Source of the DNA: Bacteroidales bacterium UBA1223
GTDB lineage: Bacteria; Bacteroidota; Bacteroidia; Bacteroidales; P3
Reading direction: 5' to 3'
Assembly (NCBI GenBank): GCA_002309155.1
Contig: DBXB01000041.1
Span: 225-14,943, forward strand
DNA length: 14,719 bases
Part shown: in pieces, positions 6,911 to 14,719 of the stretch
Layout of the letters: every line of letters begins with the position of its first letter
Position numbering within the stretch: the stretch's first letter is position 1
Made by a program: the position numbers and the translations under genes
Notes under the pieces: model-generated
Told to the model about the DNA's origin: nothing
What the model saw: only the letters and a program-made list of their open reading frames with translations
Database searches by the model: none

Positions 6911-9900
6911 TTATCTCTTCACAATTTTGTGAACTGATGAAGAGTTGGATTCTTTGTCGAATATCTGAATCAGGTAGATGCCGTTAGGCAAGCTTGAGAT
7001 GTCGATGGTCTGCTTTTCACTTGTCGATTCGATGTTCATCAACTCTTGTCCGGCAAGGTTGATGATGCGTATGCGACTAATGTCAGTGCCTTCGATGTTG
7101 AGCGAGTTGCTTGCCGGGTTGGGGTATACGACATTGGTGTTGTTGTCGATGTCGCTGACACCCAGGACGGCTCCCTCAACAGTGATGGTTGTTGAGGCTT
7201 CTGATGAGCAGGTTCCGTTGTAGCCTGTGACAGTGTAAGTGGTCGTCTCGGTGGGGTAGACGTCGATGATGGCAGTAGTCTCGCCACTGCTCCATTGGTA
7301 TCTCTCAGCTCCTGTTGCGGTGAGACGTACCGATTCACCGTTGCGTATGGTGACGTCACCTCCGTTGATTGTAACGTTAGGTACTTCTGTAATATAAAGT
7401 GTAAGTATGTTGACCACGCCGTTCACGGTATCGGTGAATTGGTGATAGCCGTTGTTGAGGTTGTCAGTGTTGATGGCGGTACCGTTGAAGAGATATTCGC
7501 TGCCCTGGCATGTGCTGTCGAGGATGTAGACCATGTTGTCGCTGCTGAGTGGCAGGTGAATGTTGTCTACCCATGCGCAGTCGCTTCCGCCGGTGGCTGA
7601 ATAGTCTTTCTCGTAGCTGAATTTGAAGGTGTGAGTGCCTTTAGGAATATAGTATGCACTGCGTGTCCATCCGTTGGCGGTGCCTGAGAGACTCTCCTGT
7701 TCAACTCCGTCGATAAAGAAGCGATAGAAGTCATAGCTGGTCTCGGATGATACCTTTTTATAGAAGGTAATGCTGTCGTTGATGGCTGACGTCCATGTTA
7801 TGCTCAATGTAGAACTTTTGCTGTTGCCGAGATTGGTTTTAGAGCGGATGCAATAGGGACCTGCGAATGTACCGCTGTTGGTAATCTCCCAGGGGTAGTT
7901 GCCGTGCACCCAGTTGTAGTCGCCAAAGGTTCCGTCGTCGAATGTGATGACCTGGTTGGACTGCGACAGGATGATGTTCAGGGTGTCTTTATAAGAGACA
8001 TAGCCATTGTTGATGACTTGGATGATGGGGATGATCCTGTTGTCGGGTATGGTTCCGTTGGCGGTGATGTTGTAGGTGTGGCTGAAACTCTGTCCCGCAG
8101 TTATATTGCTGATATTGTTTGTACTGTTCCCGATAGTGAGACAGGGGTCAAGGCAGATGAGCGATATTGTGCCATTCTGCAATGTGGCATGACCGTTGTT
8201 TCTGTTGGTGATGGTCAGTGTAGTGTTGTTTGAGGCCACGCTGCCATTGATGGTATGGCTCACATACTGTGGTTTGGGAGCGTTAATAGTGAAGGTGAAG
8301 TTGTTTTCTGACACGTCGTGAGTGGTGTTGCCCCAATATACGAAGGCTCTGATCTGTGTGGAGGTGAGGTCTTCGACGCTTCCCCAGATGTGTCCCGAGC
8401 AAACTGCGTTGAGGGTCATCTCCTGTCCTGCGGCGAGTCCGGTATTGAGATGGATAAATCCAGTGGAGTCGAGAAGGATGTGTTCGCTGTTGCTTTGGAA
8501 CCTTAATGTGAGGTCGGCGGCGTTGTCGACACCTTGGTTGCGCAGTTTGATGTTGAAACTTATGTTGCCATCAGCATTCAGATTTCCGGCGGGGGTCATC
8601 TCGGTGACACTGACATATGGACCGTAGGTGATGATTGTGACAGGTTGGATGTAGGGCTTGTAGTTTTGGGCGGTGATCACCACTTCATGGCTTCCGACAC
8701 TGCTGATGGGGTCGAAGGTGAGCGTGGCGGCTCCGTTGGCGTCGGCAAAAGCCGCTGTGAGAAGATGTCCGTTGTTGTCGTTGAAAGCAATATAGGCGTA
8801 AGGCACAGCCTGGATATTCATCGTGGTAGAGTTGAGAGTCAGCGTGCTGGGCACGTTGGGAGTCATAGTGGCGGCGCGTCCTTTGTTATAGGGCATCACC
8901 GAGGGGTCACCCATCAGGTGATATATCTGCCAGTAGTATTCCTTGCGACTCGAGGAGCTGCTCTCCACCGACATGTTGCCGGCATAGATCATGGCGCCGA
9001 GGGTGTAGAACCAGTTGGCGTATGCCTCGTTGTGTGTGTGGAACAGCTTGTCGTACATTCCGAGGTGCGAGGCTTCATAATTGGGGTTGCAGGTGTTGCT
9101 GATGTTGCTGCGGATACCCACCGACCAATAGAAGTCGTCGTCCCAATAAGTGGAGTTGCTGGCACCGATATAGGCTACGGCACCTGCGTTGTTGCCTTTG
9201 CGGAGCAGTGCCTCTCCTAAGCATTCGCTGACTTGGAAACTGTTGGTGAGACAGCAGTTGCCAATCATAACTATGGGTTTGTTGTTGTTGGTCATCGACG
9301 AGACATTGGAGGTGGTGAAGCTAGGAGTTCCCCAGCAGTCATCGTTGCCGTGCGCCGAATAGTTGACCCAGCCGCATCCGCTGTTGTACAGGTTGCGGAG
9401 AGCTGTCGCCGCGGCGCTTGAGTTGGAACTGCCGGTGACGGTGACGCCCGAGGGTGCGAAACTAGTGTTGTTCTTATAGTATACTACATTAGTGAATCCG
9501 TTGCTGGCGTTGACATAAGTCTTGGCAATGTAGTCCATGGTGGGGTCGGCATACTTATAAGCATAGTCGCTGGAATATCCTTGGTCTACGCCAGCTATCA
9601 GTGCGGCGGTGCTCAGATAAGAGTCATCGGGGAAGGTGTACTGCTCGTACATGAGGGTCTTGCTTATCTGAGGTGTCAGCTGGTTGAGATTCTGTGCCGA
9701 GAAGCGACCGTAATAGCAGTCAGGTATATAGTCGTTGCCAGTCCAGCAGCAGTAGCTGAGGTCGCTGTAGTGCGTCTCGCCATAGCTTGAGAGTTGGAAG
9801 GCGGGTACCTGAGCCACGTCGCCGACGAGCAGGACATAGGTTGGTGCCGGCTCGGTTGCGGTGGCGTTGTCATAGAGTCCCTTGAGGTAGTTCTTGATAG

Positions 9901-10714
9901 AGGTAGTCGTGGTACCTACATTGGCATCATCGGTGTAGACGAGGTCGACGATGAATCCTTTACGGCGTTTCCATGCGACGAAATCATCCAGCGCACCTTT
10001 GAAGGAGCTGTGAGCGACGATGGTCATGCGGATTGGAGCACTTGTGTGGTTGTCTTTTGCGCCAAGGGTGTTGATTATCTCCATACCACTGTTGAATGCG
10101 GGGCAGTCATAGAGGCTCTGCATCTTCTTGGTGGCGGCGACATCAGCGTTGGTCTGACGCACTGTCACGGTGATGCCCTTAACCACTATAAGCTGGTTGG
10201 TGGAGGGATTCCATTTCACGGGGTTAAAAATGATTCTGGCGATATTACGGTTGCGTGCTATTCCCAAACTCTCCAGGCGGATGGCTTCATCACCAAGGAA
10301 GTTGTTGCTGGCATAAGCGGCGGCATTCTTCACCAGTCTTGCGGGAGAGTTGTCGCTCTTACGTCGTGACGGTTGTTTTGGGAGTAGAGGTCTGTCTATG
10401 CCCAGCTCACGGCCGTCGATGGTGTCGACAGTGATGGATTCGACGGTGTAGGTAAGTCCGTCTCCAAGAGGTACTTCGATGAGTTTCACCAAACTCGGAA
10501 GCGCCGGCATACCAGCGGCATCCTGTGTGGTGTAGCCTTCGAGTGTGAAGGAGGTGAAATCATTGCCAAACAAATTGATGTCGGCGATTTCTGGTTGGGG
10601 GGTCTTGAAACTGATTGTCAGTTTCGAGTAATCACTCTGCTTTACTTGGTAGTTCTGTGCGGAGACCAAAGTTACAAAAGAGAGGATGACTCCTAAAAGA
10701 AACAGTTTTTTCAT
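6911..10714 (-). CDS. Secreted C25 (gingipain-type) cysteine protease with T9SS sorting domain
   Basis: The 1267-residue product is an exported cysteine endopeptidase, expected to pass the inner membrane by Sec and the outer membrane by type IX secretion. A signal peptide (KKLFLLGVILSFVTLVSA) is cut near residue 19. Residues about 20-225 resemble the C25 propeptide. The catalytic domain spans about 226-610, with histidine H455 in NYSAHGND and nucleophile C488 in MIGNCCLTNSF; the 33-residue spacing equals that of H211 and C244 in mature gingipain RgpB. It closes with YHLMGDPSVMPY. Next come beta-sandwich segments: Ig-like (about 615-700), CARDB-like (about 700-815 and 815-915), a lectin/MAM-like module starting ITFDDGTFGDYNW (about 922-1055) and an Ig-like segment (about 1110-1180). 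The type A sorting domain is at about 1190-1267 (VVYPNPASNSLNI to the KIVKR end). Substrate specificity is unknown. The sortase PorU is also C25, but the many accessory modules and ordinary type A domain favour a cargo protease. Confidence 0.95.
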   Translation of the reverse strand: MKKLFLLGVILSFVTLVSAQNYQVKQSDYSKLTISFKTPQPEIADINLFGNDFTSFTLEGYTTQDAAGMPALPSLVKLIEVPLGDGLTYTVESITVDTIDGRELGIDRPLLPKQPSRRKSDNSPARLVKNAAAYASNNFLGDEAIRLESLGIARNRNIARIIFNPVKWNPSTNQLIVVKGITVTVRQTNADVAATKKMQSLYDCPAFNSGMEIINTLGAKDNHTSAPIRMTIVAHSSFKGALDDFVAWKRRKGFIVDLVYTDDANVGTTTTSIKNYLKGLYDNATATEPAPTYVLLVGDVAQVPAFQLSSYGETHYSDLSYCCWTGNDYIPDCYYGRFSAQNLNQLTPQISKTLMYEQYTFPDDSYLSTAALIAGVDQGYSSDYAYKYADPTMDYIAKTYVNASNGFTNVVYYKNNTSFAPSGVTVTGSSNSSAAATALRNLYNSGCGWVNYSAHGNDDCWGTPSFTTSNVSSMTNNNKPIVMIGNCCLTNSFQVSECLGEALLRKGNNAGAVAYIGASNSTYWDDDFYWSVGIRSNISNTCNPNYEASHLGMYDKLFHTHNEAYANWFYTLGAMIYAGNMSVESSSSSRKEYYWQIYHLMGDPSVMPYNKGRAATMTPNVPSTLTLNSTTMNIQAVPYAYIAFNDNNGHLLTAAFADANGAATLTFDPISSVGSHEVVITAQNYKPYIQPVTIITYGPYVSVTEMTPAGNLNADGNISFNIKLRNQGVDNAADLTLRFQSNSEHILLDSTGFIHLNTGLAAGQEMTLNAVCSGHIWGSVEDLTSTQIRAFVYWGNTTHDVSENNFTFTINAPKPQYVSHTINGSVASNNTTLTITNRNNGHATLQNGTISLICLDPCLTIGNSTNNISNITAGQSFSHTYNITANGTIPDNRIIPIIQVINNGYVSYKDTLNIILSQSNQVITFDDGTFGDYNWVHGNYPWEITNSGTFAGPYCIRSKTNLGNSKSSTLSITWTSAINDSITFYKKVSSETSYDFYRFFIDGVEQESLSGTANGWTRSAYYIPKGTHTFKFSYEKDYSATGGSDCAWVDNIHLPLSSDNMVYILDSTCQGSEYLFNGTAINTDNLNNGYHQFTDTVNGVVNILTLYITEVPNVTINGGDVTIRNGESVRLTATGAERYQWSSGETTAIIDVYPTETTTYTVTGYNGTCSSEASTTITVEGAVLGVSDIDNNTNVVYPNPASNSLNIEGTDISRIRIINLAGQELMNIESTSEKQTIDISSLPNGIYLIQIFDKESNSSSVHKIVKR

Positions 10715-10747
10715 TGTTTATAGAATTTATTGTATTGTTTCGAAGTG

Positions 10748-11452
10748 TTATGTTGTCGGTTGACTATGTTGGGCGTTACACTCCTGCCAGATAGGGTCGG
10801 GAGGTGTAGGTGCTGATATGGTTATAGGTTCCAGTTTTACGGGATGGATGAATGATATGCTTCTTGCATGAAGAGATATGCCACCGTCGGGATTCGACCG
10901 TGGGGCTCCGTATTTAAGATCGCCTTTGATGGGACAGCCCATATTGGCAAGCTGGGCACGTATCTGGTGATGTCTGCCGGTCAGGAGGTCTATCTCTATC
11001 AGGTGATATCCGCCTTCGGTGACTCCTATCAGCCGGTAGTCGAGTTTTGCTAGTTTGGCTTGGTCAGTGCCTTCCTTTACAACAAAACTCTTGTTGCTCT
11101 TCTCGTTGCGCAGTAGCCAGTCTTCGAGATGACCCTGCTCTTGTCTGGGCGCTTCTTTGCAGAGAGCCCAGTAGGTCTTTTTCATCTCACGTTCTTTCAC
11201 TTGCTCGTTCATGCGTGACAGCGCTTTGCTGGTCTTTGCGAAGAGCACTACACCACTCACCGGACGGTCGATGCGGTGTATCACGCCACAGAAGACGTTG
11301 CCCGGTTTGTTGTCCCGCTCTTTGATGAAAGCTTTGACAAGGTCGGAGAGTGGCGTGTCGCCGGTTTTGTCGCCCTGCACTATCTGGCCGCATATCTTGT
11401 TCACTGCCAGCAGGTGGTTGTCCTCGAATAATATTTGTCGGGCCATGTTCAT
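10748..11452 (-). CDS. RluA-family pseudouridine synthase
   Basis: The 234-residue enzyme converts specific uridines in rRNA or tRNA to pseudouridine. The catalytic motif is HRIDRPVSG (59-67) with Asp62 as the nucleophile; this is the HRLDR signature with Ile for Leu. A second family signature is TGRHHQIRAQLA. The protein has no N-terminal S4 RNA-binding domain and starts directly with the catalytic core (ILFEDNHLLAVNK), so it is built like RluA or TruC rather than RluC/D. The target base cannot be assigned. Its ATG overlaps the psd stop codon by four bases (ATGA, 11449-11452), which supports this start over the Met at residue 3 and implies translational coupling. The C25 protease gene begins 33 bases downstream. 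Confidence 0.93.
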   Translation of the reverse strand: MNMARQILFEDNHLLAVNKICGQIVQGDKTGDTPLSDLVKAFIKERDNKPGNVFCGVIHRIDRPVSGVVLFAKTSKALSRMNEQVKEREMKKTYWALCKEAPRQEQGHLEDWLLRNEKSNKSFVVKEGTDQAKLAKLDYRLIGVTEGGYHLIEIDLLTGRHHQIRAQLANMGCPIKGDLKYGAPRSNPDGGISLHARSISFIHPVKLEPITISAPTPPDPIWQECNAQHSQPTT

Positions 11453-12126
11453 ACTGGCTGGCTTTCTTTTCTTAGTTTTGCTATGGGGGTGACGCCGTTG
11501 CGGACCACATCCTGCAATTCGACATCTATCTCGGTATCGAGAGGAAGGAAAAGGTCGACACGTGAGCCGAACTTGATGAATCCCATCTCTTGGTTCTGCT
11601 TCACTTGGTCGCCTTTATGGGCGTAGCATACTATTCTGCGTGCCATCACGCCGGCGACTTGACGCAGCAGAATCCTGTCGCCGTTGGCAAGTCGCATTCC
11701 CACACAGGCCCGCTCGTTGAGAATAGACGATTTGGGGTGGGATGCCACGAAATAGTTGCCTTTATGGTATTTCACATATTCTATCTCGCCGTCAATGGGA
11801 TAGCGGTTGACATGCACGTCGGTGCCGTACATGAAGACACTCACCATCAGACATTCGCAGTTGAGGTATTCCTTCTCGAAGGTTTGCTCGATTGTGCAGA
11901 TGGTGCCGTCGGCGGGAGCTATGAGGAGGTCTTTGTTTTCGGTGAAGATGCGTTTGGGTATGCGGAAGAAGGAGGTCAGCGCCAGCCAGAATCCGAACAA
12001 CACTACGATGAGCAGGTAGTTGAAGAAGTTCAGCGGACGACTGAAAATCACCATCAGTGCCGTAATAGCGAGGCAGATGATAAAGGTGCTTATTAGCAGT
12101 CGGTATCCTTCTTTGTGAATGTACAT
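11449..12126 (-). CDS. psd: Phosphatidylserine decarboxylase, short (archaeal-like) type
   Basis: The 225-residue pyruvoyl-dependent enzyme turns phosphatidylserine into phosphatidylethanolamine at the inner membrane. Two membrane segments lie at about 9-29 and 34-54, so it is membrane-anchored. The catalytic domain has APADGTI (70-76), with D73, and DVHVNRYP (103-110), with H105, both conserved in the family. The self-cleavage site is FGSR (186-189): cleavage between G187 and S188 turns Ser188 into the pyruvoyl group and yields a short alpha chain of about 38 residues. The length fits the short Psd family and not the E. coli form of about 320 residues. It starts 6 bases after the cdsA stop codon and overlaps the pseudouridine synthase start by four bases. 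CdsA upstream supplies the precursor CDP-diacylglycerol; the linking phosphatidylserine synthase is not in this window. Confidence 0.95.
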   Translation of the reverse strand: MYIHKEGYRLLISTFIICLAITALMVIFSRPLNFFNYLLIVVLFGFWLALTSFFRIPKRIFTENKDLLIAPADGTICTIEQTFEKEYLNCECLMVSVFMYGTDVHVNRYPIDGEIEYVKYHKGNYFVASHPKSSILNERACVGMRLANGDRILLRQVAGVMARRIVCYAHKGDQVKQNQEMGFIKFGSRVDLFLPLDTEIDVELQDVVRNGVTPIAKLRKESQPV

Positions 12127-12132
12127 CTTTGG

Positions 12133-13017
12133 TTAACTGTAAATTATTATTAGATAGGCTTCCACAAAAGGAACAGCCATAAGAATACTGTCGAAACGGT
12201 CGAGAACGCCACCGTGACCGGGCATAATGTTGCCGCTGTCCTTCACGCCACAGAAGCGTTTGAACATGGACTCTACCAGATCGCCGAGTGTTCCTATAAC
12301 GCTACAGATAAGTCCGATGACAATCCAGTTCCACAATCCTAAAGCCTCGTAGTCAGGGTCGAAAAGGGGTGCGATGAAAACTGCCGCGACGATACAGAAC
12401 AGTGCGCCACCTATGGTGCCTTCCCATGTCTTGTTGGGCGAGTGGCGCTCCCACATCTTGTGCTTTCCTAGCAGCATTCCAGTGAGGTAGGCGAAACTGT
12501 CGTTAACCCAGATGAAGATGAAGACCATCATCAGTAGACTATCTTGAGTCCATTGTAGTTCACACATCAAAGCCATAGGGAACATAACCCAAATGGATGG
12601 TAGCAGAGTGTATCCTGCCGTAGCAAACGGGTTTTCGTCGTCGCGCCACAGCTGGACAATGAAGACGCTGAGCCACACGGCGGCCAAAAATAGCATAAAA
12701 CGACCAGTAAAGAATGCCTCTATGTAGAAGAAGCTTGTGTTGTTCAGATGAATTAAGAGGAAGGTGAGTATGCCGGCGATATACGACATCACCTTGTCGC
12801 ACCTGATGCCTTTTATCTCAAGGTTATGCTGTATCTCAAATGTGCCGATAAGAGCTATGACGAAAAATACTGTGCTGAAAATAATGTTGCCAATTATTGA
12901 CGCACGCCACCCGTCATCTCCGACGTAGTTCTCCAGCAGTCGACCGGCGTATATAGCACACACCACTATCGCCACATATACTGCTCCGCTTAATGTCCGT
13001 GTCAATAATTTCTTCAT
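12133..13017 (-). CDS. cdsA: Phosphatidate cytidylyltransferase (CDP-diacylglycerol synthase)
   Basis: This integral inner-membrane enzyme makes CDP-diacylglycerol from phosphatidic acid and CTP, the branch point of phospholipid synthesis. The 294-residue sequence has about eight hydrophobic segments, normal for the family. The C-terminal family signature is complete: S250-x-x-K253-R254, K259-D260, then PGHGGVLDRFD (266-276), which includes the metal-binding acidic residues. The second conserved patch, SPNKTWEG (193-200), is also present. It follows the LUD-domain gene by 28 bases and precedes psd by 6 bases, so transcription from an upstream promoter together with ftsH is likely; I see no promoter in the 28-base gap. 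The start ATG gives MKKLLTRTLSG, the usual N-terminus before the first membrane segment. Confidence 0.97.
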   Translation of the reverse strand: MKKLLTRTLSGAVYVAIVVCAIYAGRLLENYVGDDGWRASIIGNIIFSTVFFVIALIGTFEIQHNLEIKGIRCDKVMSYIAGILTFLLIHLNNTSFFYIEAFFTGRFMLFLAAVWLSVFIVQLWRDDENPFATAGYTLLPSIWVMFPMALMCELQWTQDSLLMMVFIFIWVNDSFAYLTGMLLGKHKMWERHSPNKTWEGTIGGALFCIVAAVFIAPLFDPDYEALGLWNWIVIGLICSVIGTLGDLVESMFKRFCGVKDSGNIMPGHGGVLDRFDSILMAVPFVEAYLIIIYS

Positions 13018-13045
13018 AACTCTACTCTGTTGGTTTAGGTGGCGT

Positions 13046-13669
13046 TTATTTTGTCTCGTCTTCTATCAGTATGAGATATAGTTTGTGCATCTCTTTCTTG
13101 TAGGAGTAACCTCCAGGGTTGGTGACCACAAGTTGGTCGGGGAAAGTGGGGTAGATGAGTCGTAGCCGTTCATGGGCGCTCTCCCAGTCGCTCACCACTT
13201 GCGACGTGAATGCTATCACTATGGTGGTCTCTGGCAGTGCCGGCAAGGTTCGTCCCAGACCAAGGTTTGAGGAGATGACTATGCTGCCCTGCCATGCAAG
13301 GAGAGCCTCGCAGAGTATGGTTCCTAATGGATATCTTTTGGTGGGTTCGCAGACGCAACGGTTGTCGATATTGAGATGACCGAGATAGTTGTAGAGGTTC
13401 TCGCTGGCGCATCCTATGACTATGTCATTGTGGCGATGTTGTATCTCCTCGATCCGGTTGCGGATGTCCGACTCGTTGAAACAGTAGAAGAGGGTGCCAC
13501 CGGCTGTGATGAAGTTCTTGGCGAAGACCACGCTCAGGTCATCATCTCCAGGGTTGATGAAGGTGTGGCCAACTTTGGCGTGTATGTCGCAGTCGGAGAT
13601 GGCATTTTTGTCAATCAATGCCATACGGATATCCTTGAGCACCTGCTCTTTCAACCTGTTGTCTTTCAT
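13046..13669 (-). CDS. LUD-domain protein (LutC/YkgG-like), role unknown
   Basis: The 207-residue soluble protein belongs to the LUD (LutC/YkgG) fold family, whose members take part in lactate oxidation as part of LutABC. The family's central signature is visible as EALLAWQGSIVISSNLGLGR (121-140), matching the usual glycine-rich ETG(S/T)-x-V-x-S-x-x-x-x-GR pattern, followed by LPETTIVIAFTSQVV (145-159), where most members read LPPxHIxVV-x-x-QIV. The final motif differs: LutC-type proteins have TGPS-x-TADIE, whereas this one has TNPGGYSYKKEMHKL (183-197). No lutA or lutB is nearby. The ATG overlaps the ftsH stop codon by four bases (ATGA, 13666-13669), so translation is probably coupled to ftsH. 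From memory, a solo LUD gene between ftsH and cdsA recurs in Bacteroidota, which suggests a role other than lactate use. It has no signal peptide or membrane segment. Confidence 0.85.
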   Translation of the reverse strand: MKDNRLKEQVLKDIRMALIDKNAISDCDIHAKVGHTFINPGDDDLSVVFAKNFITAGGTLFYCFNESDIRNRIEEIQHRHNDIVIGCASENLYNYLGHLNIDNRCVCEPTKRYPLGTILCEALLAWQGSIVISSNLGLGRTLPALPETTIVIAFTSQVVSDWESAHERLRLIYPTFPDQLVVTNPGGYSYKKEMHKLYLILIEDETK

Positions 13670-14719
13670 GCCTGGTCAGTGTTGTCGGTTTGTTCTGTGA
13701 CTTCGGTCGATAGGGTGTCGCCTGTCTGTTCAGTGCTATTGGTCGATGCAGTGTCACCATCCTGCTCGGACTCTTCTTTCTTGTCCCAGGGACGGGGTCC
13801 ATATATCTGTTCCACGTCGTCGCGGAATATCACCTCACGTTCATACAGCACCTCCGCCAGTTTGTCCAGTTTGTCGCGGCTGGCAAGGATGATCTCTTTG
13901 GCGCGGCCGTAGGCTTCATCTATCAGTCGTTTCACTTCGGTGTCGATGTCTTCGTTGGTCTTCTCGCTGAAGGGCTTCGTGAAGTTCCATTCACTCTGAC
14001 CTGTAGAGTCGTAGTAGCTGACATTGCCAACTTTGGGACTCATTCCGTAGTAGACCACCAGCGAGAATGCCATCTTGGTGGCGCGTTCAAGGTCGTTGAG
14101 CGCTCCTGTGGATATCTTTCCGAACACAATCTCCTCGGCGGCACGTCCGGCAACCAACGATGTCAGTTCGTCAAAAATCTGCTCATAAGTAGTGATTTGG
14201 CGTTCCTCGGGCAGGTACCATGCTGCGCCCAACGCTTTGCCACGGGGCACTATGGTTACCTTAACCAGCGGATTGCCCCAGCGTAGTTGCCAGCTGACGG
14301 AGGCGTGACCTGACTCGTGGTATGCTATGGTACGTTTCTCTTCAGGGGTGATGACTTTGGAACGCTTCTCAAGTCCGCCGATGATACGGTCGATAGCGTC
14401 GAGAAAGTCCTGCTTCTCGATGAGTTTCTTGTTCTTGCGAGCAGCGACAAGAGCTGCCTCATTGCATACGTTGGCGATATCGGCTCCGGAGAATCCGGGG
14501 GTCTGCTTGGATAGGAAATCCTTGTCGATGTCGGATGAGAGTTTGAGACCTTTCATGTGGACCTCGAAGATGGCCTTGCGCTCGTCTATGTCTGGCAGTT
14601 CAACATATATCTGTCGGTCGAAACGTCCGGCACGGAGCAGTGCTTTGTCGAGAATATCGGCACGGTTGGTCGCCGCCATGACAATGACGCCGTTGTTGGT
14701 GCCGAAACCGTCCATCTCG
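13666..14719 (-). CDS. ftsH: ATP-dependent zinc metalloprotease FtsH, C-terminal part (5' end outside window)
   Basis: AAA+ protease of the inner membrane that degrades misfolded membrane proteins and regulatory proteins. Only the last 350 residues are here; the frame is open to the window edge, where a Glu codon precedes MDGFG (VEMDGF in relatives). Numbering from that Met, the AAA second region of homology is TNRADILDKALLRAGRFDR, with arginine fingers R28 and R31. The zinc site is HESGH (133-137), with E134 catalytic, and the third ligand is D208 in STGALNDLERAT. All are intact. The N-terminal membrane segments and Walker A motif lie outside the window. After the conserved GPRPW (306-310) comes an acidic, Thr-rich tail of about 39 residues built from a 12-residue tandem repeat. 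FtsH is known in E. coli to control lipid A synthesis, so its position ahead of phospholipid genes is suggestive. The stop codon overlaps the LUD gene start. Confidence 0.97.
   Translation of the reverse strand, partial: EMDGFGTNNGVIVMAATNRADILDKALLRAGRFDRQIYVELPDIDERKAIFEVHMKGLKLSSDIDKDFLSKQTPGFSGADIANVCNEAALVAARKNKKLIEKQDFLDAIDRIIGGLEKRSKVITPEEKRTIAYHESGHASVSWQLRWGNPLVKVTIVPRGKALGAAWYLPEERQITTYEQIFDELTSLVAGRAAEEIVFGKISTGALNDLERATKMAFSLVVYYGMSPKVGNVSYYDSTGQSEWNFTKPFSEKTNEDIDTEVKRLIDEAYGRAKEIILASRDKLDKLAEVLYEREVIFRDDVEQIYGPRPWDKKEESEQDGDTASTNSTEQTGDTLSTEVTEQTDNTDQA
13687..13758 (-). repeat. 36-base tandem duplication in the ftsH tail
   Basis: Bases 13723-13758 and 13687-13722 are adjacent 36-base units that match at 25 of 36 positions by hand alignment. 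They encode GDTASTNSTEQT and GDTLSTEVTEQT, identical at 9 of 12 residues, followed by DNTDQA as a possible partial third unit. The frame is kept, so FtsH gains only a longer acidic, Thr-rich, probably disordered tail. Confidence 0.75.

Noticed and set aside
8534..9220. Open frame of 228 codons on the plus strand inside the C25 protease gene
   Set aside because: It is antisense to the catalytic domain of the protease, is Val/Gly-rich in the way antisense frames are, and has no supporting promoter or domain.
6911..10714. Identification of the C25 protease as the T9SS sortase PorU
   Set aside because: The many C-terminal adhesion-like modules and ordinary type A sorting domain look like a cargo protease, and no porV lies next to it. 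A phylogeny would settle this.
13046..13669. LutC function in lactate oxidation for the LUD-domain protein
   Set aside because: No lutA or lutB is adjacent, and the terminal TGPS-x-TADIE motif of lactate-utilisation LutC is not kept, so a lutC symbol is not justified.

Overview
The window looks like chromosomal core DNA from a member of the Bacteroidota, most likely order Bacteroidales. Three things point there. The 1267-residue gingipain-type (C25) protease carries a C-terminal type IX secretion (T9SS) sorting domain. The gene order ftsH - LUD protein - cdsA - psd is, from memory, typical of Bacteroidota. One upstream region has a perfect match to the Bacteroides-type -7 box TAnnTTTG, and start codons lack strong Shine-Dalgarno sites. 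I see no rRNA, tRNA, CRISPR array, insertion sequence or prophage gene.

Layout. (1) 1-3032, plus strand: the 3' part of ileS (isoleucyl-tRNA synthetase, cut by the window start), then 11 bases later an unrecognised secreted, cysteine-rich, probable right-handed beta-helix protein. (2) 3048-3791, minus strand: an FKBP-type peptidyl-prolyl isomerase lipoprotein, convergent with the beta-helix gene. (3) 3792-4014: an AT-rich divergent intergenic region with a short tandem AACCTTTTT-like repeat. (4) 4015-5181, plus strand: an iron-containing alcohol dehydrogenase of the YqhD/BdhA type, tail to tail (2 bases between stop codons) with (5) 5184-6584, minus strand: a fold-III PLP-dependent decarboxylase of the short arginine-decarboxylase-like kind. 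(6) 6585-6910: an intergenic region holding a probable promoter for the decarboxylase and a strong intrinsic terminator for the next gene. (7) 6911-14719, minus strand: six tightly packed genes read in the order ftsH (5' end cut off by the window), LUD-domain protein, cdsA, psd, RluA-family pseudouridine synthase, C25 protease.

How the genes fit together. The minus-strand cluster combines membrane protein quality control (FtsH), phospholipid synthesis (CdsA makes CDP-diacylglycerol; Psd makes phosphatidylethanolamine) and an RNA-modifying enzyme. The ftsH/LUD and psd/pseudouridine synthase pairs overlap by four bases (ATGA), so translational coupling is likely. The secreted protease follows by 33 bases and the only clear terminator lies after it, so it may be co-transcribed, although its function looks unrelated. 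The remaining genes are housekeeping or metabolic genes with no visible shared pathway.

I found no convincing new multi-gene system. The points most worth a second look are the solo LUD protein locked between ftsH and cdsA, the cysteine-rich beta-helix protein of unknown role, the decarboxylase with altered active-site motifs, the multidomain T9SS protease, and a 36-base tandem duplication in the ftsH tail.
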